Source of the DNA: Tigriopus japonicus
Taxonomy: Eukaryota > Arthropoda > Copepoda > Harpacticoida > Harpacticidae
Assembly: GCA_010645155.1 (NCBI GenBank)
Contig: CM021317.1
Span: 11,535,636-11,599,635, forward strand
Length of the DNA: 64,000 nt
Direction: 5' to 3'
In this document: one piece after another, positions 57,200-64,000 of the stretch
Numbering within the stretch: position 1 is the stretch's first letter
Layout of the letters: each line of letters opens with the position of its first letter
Notes under the pieces: model-generated
What the model saw: only the letters and a program-made list of their open reading frames with translations
Told to the model about the DNA's origin: nothing
Database searches by the model: none
Made by a program: the position numbers and the translations under genes

Positions 57200-60077
57200 T
57201 ACTCATTAGCTTTTGTATTGTGGGCTTTACTCACAAGTTGTTTCCTGTCTGTAGATATATAAATTTGTAGATTTACTGTACAAATACATCTGGCGGAATA
57301 AACAAAGAATATTATTTCTTCTTTCGGATCTCATTGTGCTTCGTCAAAGATTGTTGTCATCGTTTATGTTTTGGTAGCGGTGCTTGGTAAGAAACCCTGG
57401 TCTAGTCACATGTTTAAATGTCACAACTCTTAACATGAACTAACTTGAGAGAACATCTAGAGAGCACTCAGAAAATAAAGAGTAAAAAAATTAAATAAAA
57501 AGACTAACGATCTAGAAAATTGGCATTCAAAAGAACACATGCAAGGAATGGGTTTAAGCAAGGTACATGACCTTTTACAAAAGGGAAAAGTTTGCAGGGT
57601 CAATACATTTTTAATTTCGGTTTTGGTTAAGAGTCTTAACATATATAAGTGGCTATTGCAAGACAATTATATATTGACTTTCCAATCGATTGATTATGCA
57701 ATGATTTGCAACTTTAGCAACACAAGTTAGAAATTGAGTGACGCAAAATCGAATGAAGTGTTCTGTTCTGTTTTGTGTCGGAAATGCCAATGTAAATTCG
57801 CGCTTAATTTCCCAATTCCATCAAAAAAGACATGGCGTAACGTTTTCCAAATTTGAATGAGTGATTTTTTACGAACAATTATTCTTCCATAATTTAACAT
57901 GATCATTTTCACAAATTTCCACAAACTTGCACAATAAGTTTTGCATTTCGTAATGTTGAACAAGTTTGACACACTGTAGCTTAATATTGAGACCCATAAG
58001 CCAACATAACCACTTAGTTTAAAATTATCTTTTGTCAAATTATTATAAATACTATTAAAAATCATCACTAACAAATTGATTCCAAAAAATAAGGATATTC
58101 TTTAATAATTCTTTTTATTCATAAACTTGAGATTGAGAAAAATGATGCTCATTACCTGACGATTCTAAGATCAACCGTTTTGGAATTGACCCTGTGAATT
58201 AGGGATCCGACACCACACTGCTTGGCTTAGGATGGACCCGATGGAAGTCGCTACACCAACTGGAATTTGTTCGAACTTTGCTTAGACGATGATCAGGCCA
58301 CAATTTCATGCGAGGCATATAAGCTTGAGATATTGTACTATTCTGTACACACAAGCCCGCTTTTTTATATGGTGTGTCTGTGTTTGTGCGTGTCCCGTCT
58401 TCAAGTTCAACTTTGTTCAGTTGGAAACCGCGTGAATTCATACATTCACCAGCGCAGCCCGACATACGATGAATCCGACTAAGTTGCTAGACTGGGGAGA
58501 CTGTGTATGGAGAGACCACCAAACGAAAGGAGACGTGAACTAGAGGTCTTTCACGCTTTTCACTCACAGTTTTGAGGAATTGTGAATCGTCCTTGCTAGG
58601 CTCTGGGCCAGCTTAGAAACGAATCAGTCCTATTTACATGTGCTATTCTCCACAATTTAGAGGCAAAGAAAAAAACATATGATACAGAAGTGGTGGCATT
58701 GCCATTGGACATTTTTTGACTGCCTCTTGGCTCCCGGATCCTTGAACATTGTTTCGAACGTTAGCTTGTGCTAAGAGCAAATTGCATCATTTAATTCTCC
58801 TTTTTCCATTATTTTTTTGGGACAACCGTTGAAGTCGTAATTCTGGTAGGGTCGAAGCTTTGAATAAGATCCGTCCGTCAAGAGTAACAGTTTTCTTCAA
58901 TGAAGAGTTAATCTTATAGCAAAAAATGCCTCGTGATAAAGTTAGCAATGTAGTATTCTTATATTGAGAGTTTTTCATCTATTTAGTATTCGTAAATCCA
59001 GCTTTGTCTCCAATGCATATTTGTAATAACTACATCGCCATCCTGCGCAATTTTTTGTTGTTACTTCTTAAGTAAATACGCAATTATCTTCATAATTGAC
59101 CATTAAGAGTACAGAATCGGGACTCGTAGGTCACGATTCGAAGAATCGAATAACTTCGAAATTAGACCTGCCCGGTGGCAGTCTGGCCGCCGTGGCAGCC
59201 ATGGGCAGAGCACACCGGGCACAACAACTAGCGAAATTCGAAAATGCTTCTTTAGTAGGTGGTCACCGAATACAACGCCTTTTGTGAATGTCTACGAATC
59301 CTCACTGGACTTGACACACACTTGGCAAGGTCATTCTAAGTGAAGCCTCGAGTGGGCTCTTGCGCGTTCTATCGAACTTACACAGCCAGTTTTGACAGGA
59401 TTTGCTCTCCCTGGTCCCTGGAATTGGAAAGTGATCTAACTTTGCAAAAAGAAATCATGCATCTGATTGAGGGCTCTATGTATCTGAGTGGAATGGTTAT
59501 CAGTTCACGATGTTGTTGCTATGGGTTCACGATGAACCCACAGAGATAGCTTTGACCTGCTTGTCTGGTAGAAAGCCCGATCACGCTTTAAAGTGTGGGA
59601 TTATTAAGAAAAAGTGGCAGGAAACTTGAAGTACATCTGTCGAACTCTTTTTTTTTTTTTGTTTAAAAAGATTATTAATGAGTGTTAGAGACAGAGATAA
59701 ACAAATGGATGACGAATTCAGACGGAGTACGCACAAGTTTCTTTGACCTTGCGCATTTTACCATGGTACATTTTGGTGAATTTATTCTCAAATGAATTTT
59801 CAATATATATTTCAAACTCATTCAAGATAATGTCCAAGTAATTTTTGTATCTTCAAATATGTAGTCATGAGATAAAACAGTTAACTCAATTTCTTGAAGG
59901 AGTTTGGGGGTTCAAAGGTAACCATTGAAAAGGATAGTAGATCAATGAGTAAAAGCTGGATGAAATATCAAAGAAAGTGCCGATCTTCCACTTTTTTTAT
60001 TGCGAAATTTAGTATTTCTCATTAAATATTATTTCAATCATAGAGCATGGGTTTTTATGCATTTTTGCCTTGTGGGT
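57200..60077. other. No gene seen
   Basis: AT-rich spacer. Small frames at 58199-58465, 59096-59287 and 59340-59549 were inspected; the latter two lie in a locally GC-richer patch (59160-59220) but have no domain or splice support. Confidence 0.4.
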
Positions 60078-60281
60078 CTTAGGGTTGGAGGTTTGAGCAC
60101 ATCGCCCAGTCAGCCATCATATCGGCCATCATTCGGATAGACAATGTTGGTAACAAAATGGTTTTTTTGGGTATAGATCAAGGTCTCAAAGTTTGCTTGA
60201 AACATTTGGGTGGGGAGAATCGATCCACAGACCTCTCTCATCGTGGACATTGCGTCAACAACGACACCACGTCTTCTCCCC
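60078..60281 (-). mobile_element. tRNA-derived SINE, copy 3 (diverged)
   Basis: The minus strand begins GGGAGAAGACGTGGTGTCGT and retains GAGAGAGGTCTGTGGATCGA (a damaged B box) and CTCCCCACCC. The body is recognisable but carries many changes and indels, so this is an older copy than the other two. Confidence 0.75.
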
Positions 60282-60757
60282 GACGAAATAAAAGTAAGGG
60301 TAAAAAATGAATTCCAGGCTACTTTGAGAAACTTAGAACGTGGACTTTTAACTTTGGGGAATTCTATTGCCGAAGAATGGTCAATTTGACAAAATCAGTT
60401 TTCTAGTATAAAAATCACGAAAACCTTATTCGAGGGTAGGATTAAATGAGACATGTACAAAGGCTGCATTTTGAATCATACTGCTAGCGGTAAAACATTT
60501 TCTTACAAAATGTCACTTTGGGTTTCGTAAACACCATGAGACAAGTATTTTTTGTCTCGAATAAGGACTTACTACACGTATTTATGGAAATGCACGGGCG
60601 ATTGGTCAGATTAACAAACTGCAAAAAATGGGGTTTAAGGGAAGCTTATGGTGGAAAATATAATCGTCACACAAGTCCAATTGCGTAATTATGTATCATT
60701 TGAAATGCATGGTCACTGTACGTAAGATGATTGAAGGAAACGGGCCAATAGAGGTTC

Positions 60758-61050
60758 TTGAAGAACACTTTAAATACTATCCCAAAAAGGCAAATCAACT
60801 ACATCGAAACAAGAAAACCGAAATCTAGATTAATGGACTCATTTCCCCAATTCGTTATTCCAATCATATGGAACAAGTGTAAAATTGAAAACTTACACAT
60901 TTCAGTAAAGCCCTTCAAAAAAGCAGAAAAAGCTAAATTCAAAGACCAAAATGTCAAAGAATGCAGGAAAAAAAAGTGTCATCCATGTGGTAAATAAATA
61001 ATGATGATAATAATACTAAAAATAGTAATAACGTTAAACTATCTAATAAC
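60758..61050 (+). mobile_element. Possible 3' end of a non-LTR retrotransposon
   Basis: The frame 60758-60997 (79 codons) has FPQFVIPIIWNK, VKPFKKAEKAKF and a closing CRKKKCHPCGK. An F-P--WN block, a KPFKKA--AKF block and a C-KKC--C end resemble the C-termini of some LINE ORF2 proteins. It is followed at once by an AATAATGATGATAATAAT microsatellite, as at many LINE 3' ends. The polymerase is absent. Tentative. Confidence 0.35.
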
Positions 61051-61512
61051 TCCAAAAGACAAAAAACTAAGTTCTTTGGAGGGTTAGCTAATAAACTGAG
61101 CACATTATCAACCAGGTGTAAGCAGAGGTATCTAAATGTAAAATAGCGATCATTTTGAGAGATCTTGACGGACTGAATACACACTAAAATTGAAATGACT
61201 TGAATCGGCCAAAATGGGCTGAGCACCTCAGCACAGCCAACGGCCCCGTTTTATTGTTAGCGGTATGATTTAAAGAGCTCACTTGAGTAACCTTTGCGCA
61301 TGTGCTATTCCCTTTGAAGTTGATGTCCAACCAAAGCTCATTTTCAAATTTCTTACACTTGATCGCACTCTTTTCACACCCAAATTGCTCCAATCTTTAG
61401 TCATTCATTTCTAGTTGATTATTTATATATTTCTTTGCATCTTTGGCTTTGTCTCATTGGCCTCAATTTGGCAGCCCTGACGGCAGAACATTTGAGAACT
61501 CAGCTTCCAATC

Positions 61513-61520
61513 TATATAAA
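61513..61520 (+). promoter_or_regulatory. Candidate TATA box upstream of METTL3
   Basis: TATATAAA, 310 bases before the METTL3 ATG. The sequence about 30 bases downstream would be a start site within a 5' UTR of roughly 280 bases. No supporting initiator was identified. Confidence 0.3.
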
Positions 61521-61829
61521 CAAACTCCAAAGGCAAAGACAGCGCAAAGAAGCACTCTCCGTTCCGCGTTTTACACCGATAACACACCAATAAATATATT
61601 GGTTGAGGTGACGTTTGAAGCCTACTACTCCTTCCATAACTTCCATGTGTCTAAGTCGATCCACCTCATATCCACTAACTCACTAGAGTGACGCCCTAAT
61701 CACTCGCACCCGCCACTATGATGCCCTAAAGACACATCGCCGCTTTTCAGATCTCGTGAATTGTTTACCCTCCGATCCTCCGCGGCTCGGACGAAGAGCA
61801 CGAGGAGTCAGTCGGGCCATTAACCGATC

Positions 61830-63311
61830 ATGGATCCCGCGTCCTCCGAGGCCATTTCGGCCGAGCTGCAAGCCGTTAGCTCGAAACGCGCCTTCATGAA
61901 AGACAAACTCAAGAAACGCCGGGAATTCATGGGATCGATTTTGTCGCAAACGCAGACCGTCCTTCCGCCCGATTTGGCGGCCATCGCCCAGAAATCCAAA
62001 GTCCCGGCTGAACCCGAGCCCAAAACGGCCCTCGAACCGCCCGTATCCATAGCCGCCGCCCTCAATCCGAGCCCAGACACGCCTATCTCCCCACCTTCTC
62101 TCCCGCCCGCCGAGATTGGCGAATCGGAAAGCAAACGGGCTCGTCCCTCCAGTGAAGCCCAAGATGATATCCTGAGCTTGCTCTCCACGCAATCGGCCAA
62201 GGAAAAGCAGGACCAAGAGCAACGCGATGAGATCCTCAGTTTGTTAAGTCAACCTACGGCCAAAGAGCGCACCCTCATGGACGCATTCCGCTCGCAAAGT
62301 GGGGGTGGCGTCCGCGAGTTCTGCACCCATTCCACCAAGAGCGAATGCATGCGGGTCACGCAGAATCGCAAACCGTGTGAAAAACTCCACTTTGCCAAGA
62401 TTCTCCAGGCCCACACGGACGAGTCTTTGGGCGATTGCTCGTTCCTGAACACTTGTTTCCACATGGACACCTGCAAGTACATCCACTACGAAGTGGACGC
62501 CGAAGACCTCCGATCCTCTGTGAGTGAGCGGGATGCCGTGGCTGCGGCGGCCATGGCGGCCGGTCAAACGGGAAGAACCGCGGTCGGGGGGTCGGAAAGG
62601 TCCAACGCCGTGGTTACCACGGGTTCTCGACATCTCCTTGAGACCCTCCGACTCGTGCCGCCGCAATGGGTGCAATGTGATCTCCGCAGTCTCGACTTAA
62701 GCGTGTTAGGCAAGTTTTCCGTGGTGATGGCGGACCCGCCGTGGGATATTCACATGGAACTACCTTACGGCACCATGTCCGACGATGAGATGAGGCATCT
62801 CCCCGTCCCGAGTCTGCAAGATGAAGGTCTCATATTCTTGTGGGTAACGGGTCGAGCCATGGAATTGGGTCGTGAGTGTCTCAAATTGTGGGGCTACGAG
62901 CGGGTGGACGAACTCATCTGGGTCAAGACCAATCAGTTGCAGCGCATTATCCGGACCGGTCGAACCGGTCATTGGCTCAATCACGGCAAAGAGCACTGCC
63001 TCGTGGGCATGAAGGGCGATCTCAAACTTAACCGTGGACTGGATTGCGACGTTATTGTAGCCGAAGTTCGAGCCACCTCGCATAAACCCGATGAAATCTA
63101 CGGCATTATCGAGCGGTTGTCGCCGGGCACCCGCAAGATCGAGCTTTTCGGTCGACCTCACAATGTTCAACCCAATTGGTTCACGTTGGGCAATCAATTG
63201 GACGGGGTAGTGATCCACGATGAAGAAGTATTAGCGCGTTGGAATAACGCTTATCCCAATGGTTATGAACTAACCAAAGGCTTTGTGCTCCACGCTCGAC
63301 CCGAACCCTAA
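61830..63311 (+). CDS. METTL3: METTL3, N6-adenosine mRNA methyltransferase catalytic subunit
   Basis: An uninterrupted frame of 493 residues. The protein transfers methyl from S-adenosylmethionine to adenosine N6 in mRNA, as a nuclear heterodimer with METTL14. Residues 1-150 are a charged, partly helical N-terminus with two near-repeats (DDILSLLSTQSAKEKQ at about 112 and DEILSLLSQPTAKER at about 133). Two CCCH fingers follow: C165, C173, C183, H187 and C203, C209, C215, H219. The MT-A70 domain begins near 280. The catalytic DPPW is at 302-305, with LIFLWVTGRAMELGRECL, RTGRTGHWLNHGKEHC (substrate and interface loop) and ELFGRPHNVQPNWFTLGNQL (SAM-binding end) all intact. Human METTL3 is 580 residues; the shortening is in the N-terminal part. 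The ATG is the first in frame. It ends with AATAAA at 63518-63523. No intron, unlike its neighbours. Confidence 0.97.
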   Translation: MDPASSEAISAELQAVSSKRAFMKDKLKKRREFMGSILSQTQTVLPPDLAAIAQKSKVPAEPEPKTALEPPVSIAAALNPSPDTPISPPSLPPAEIGESESKRARPSSEAQDDILSLLSTQSAKEKQDQEQRDEILSLLSQPTAKERTLMDAFRSQSGGGVREFCTHSTKSECMRVTQNRKPCEKLHFAKILQAHTDESLGDCSFLNTCFHMDTCKYIHYEVDAEDLRSSVSERDAVAAAAMAAGQTGRTAVGGSERSNAVVTTGSRHLLETLRLVPPQWVQCDLRSLDLSVLGKFSVVMADPPWDIHMELPYGTMSDDEMRHLPVPSLQDEGLIFLWVTGRAMELGRECLKLWGYERVDELIWVKTNQLQRIIRTGRTGHWLNHGKEHCLVGMKGDLKLNRGLDCDVIVAEVRATSHKPDEIYGIIERLSPGTRKIELFGRPHNVQPNWFTLGNQLDGVVIHDEEVLARWNNAYPNGYELTKGFVLHARPEP

Positions 63312-64000
63312 ATCTTGTCATGCACTTGAGGGTCGGAATGGGTCGGGTCCAGGTCCCTTGCACACATGGAATAGAGGTTTTTTCTGAGCGTGTTGTTGAC
63401 TGAAGGCGGTGACCATCAATGATGATACGTGAATTTAGAATTTAAAAAACAGACACCTCTAACGACAAAAAGAAGAGTTGCAGAGCAACTTGCGCAAGTC
63501 AGACATGCAACATAAGGAATAAATTTTATTACTCCTAGAAGAATACTTTTTTGTTACACTGATCAAGAAGTTTACATGAGTATAATCAAAGGATTAGAGA
63601 CAGAACAGACGAGTTTTATTTTTACTATACAAAATTCAACGAATCAGCACTTTCGATGGCGTGTCAGGCAATTTAAGAACACTTCAGAAATATCTTCGCA
63701 AAAAGTTTGCTTAATTTTCATTGAACAACCTCGATCGCTTGCATGCTAATAAATTAACCAAGATTATTTCTCCCGGTTCTCCTCCCCCCTCTTCTTTTCA
63801 AGAAAGCGGAAACTCTGCGCAAATGCAAATGACATGGAGACTCAACCTCGAAATCCTAGAGCTCGTGGCTCGTCTGAGGGGGAATTTCCGCATTCACCCT
63901 TTTGCATTTTATTCATAATGTTCAAATGGATTAGTCTTACTGAAACAATAAGGCAAAATGATGAAGAACAATGGATTAATTTATGAACCATGAATATTGT
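63312..64000. other. 3' UTR of METTL3 and downstream spacer
   Basis: AATAAA at 63518-63523 lies about 210 bases past the stop and is a plausible polyadenylation signal. The frame 63721-63918 has no recognised domain. Confidence 0.5.

Noticed and set aside
59096..59287. Frame with an Ala/Gly-rich stretch in a GC-richer patch
   Set aside because: Looks protein-like over about 30 residues, but there is no splice or family support; possibly an old exon or repeat relic.
61716..62675. Long minus-strand frames opposite METTL3
   Set aside because: They are antisense shadows of a GC-rich coding sequence with strong third-position bias.

Overview
This window is animal nuclear DNA, most likely from an arthropod and probably a crustacean such as a copepod. 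The genes have GT-AG introns, spacing is wide and AT-rich, and there are tRNA-derived SINEs, hAT-type MITEs, decayed non-LTR retrotransposons and a satellite array. The copepod guess rests on gene style and on the look of the reverse transcriptase fragments; no tree was possible. There is no prokaryotic operon, CRISPR array or canonical tRNA/rRNA gene.

Layout. 1-2035 is a roughly 205-bp tandem satellite of about ten copies. 3345-6275 is repeat-rich, with a dispersed repeat and two non-LTR fragments. 8457-14697 (+) is a five-exon ceramide synthase. 16171-18281 (-) is a DNAJB6/mrj-type J-protein with what look like alternative J-domain exons. 18282-25857 is a long gene-poor stretch. 25858-30205 (-) is a three-exon, 1401-residue nuclear protein with five C2H2-like fingers and a psq/CENP-B-type helix-turn-helix. 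30206-31440 is its GC-rich upstream region. 31441-42184 has no gene but holds a second, inverted copy of the 3.3-kb repeat, a hAT MITE and a tRNA SINE. 42185-43099 (-) encodes an acidic single-pass membrane protein with possible glycosaminoglycan sites. 47794-48916 (-) encodes an unrecognised secreted protein. 50511-53097 (-) is a very-long-chain fatty acid elongase. 53163-61500 is again mobile-element territory. 61830-63311 (+) is METTL3, the catalytic subunit of the mRNA N6-adenosine methyltransferase, on one uninterrupted reading frame.

How the genes relate. Ceramide synthase and ELOVL act in the same ER lipid pathway: ELOVL makes long acyl-CoAs and ceramide synthase uses them. They are 36 kb apart and on opposite strands, so co-regulation is only a possibility. 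The others are unrelated housekeeping or regulatory genes: a chaperone, a chromatin-type factor and an mRNA methyltransferase.

The most unusual items are the alternative exons of the J-protein, two 450-bp foldback elements (one inside a ceramide synthase intron), the finger-plus-HTH protein, the acidic membrane protein, the unidentified secreted protein and the intronless METTL3. I did not find a clearly new multi-gene system.
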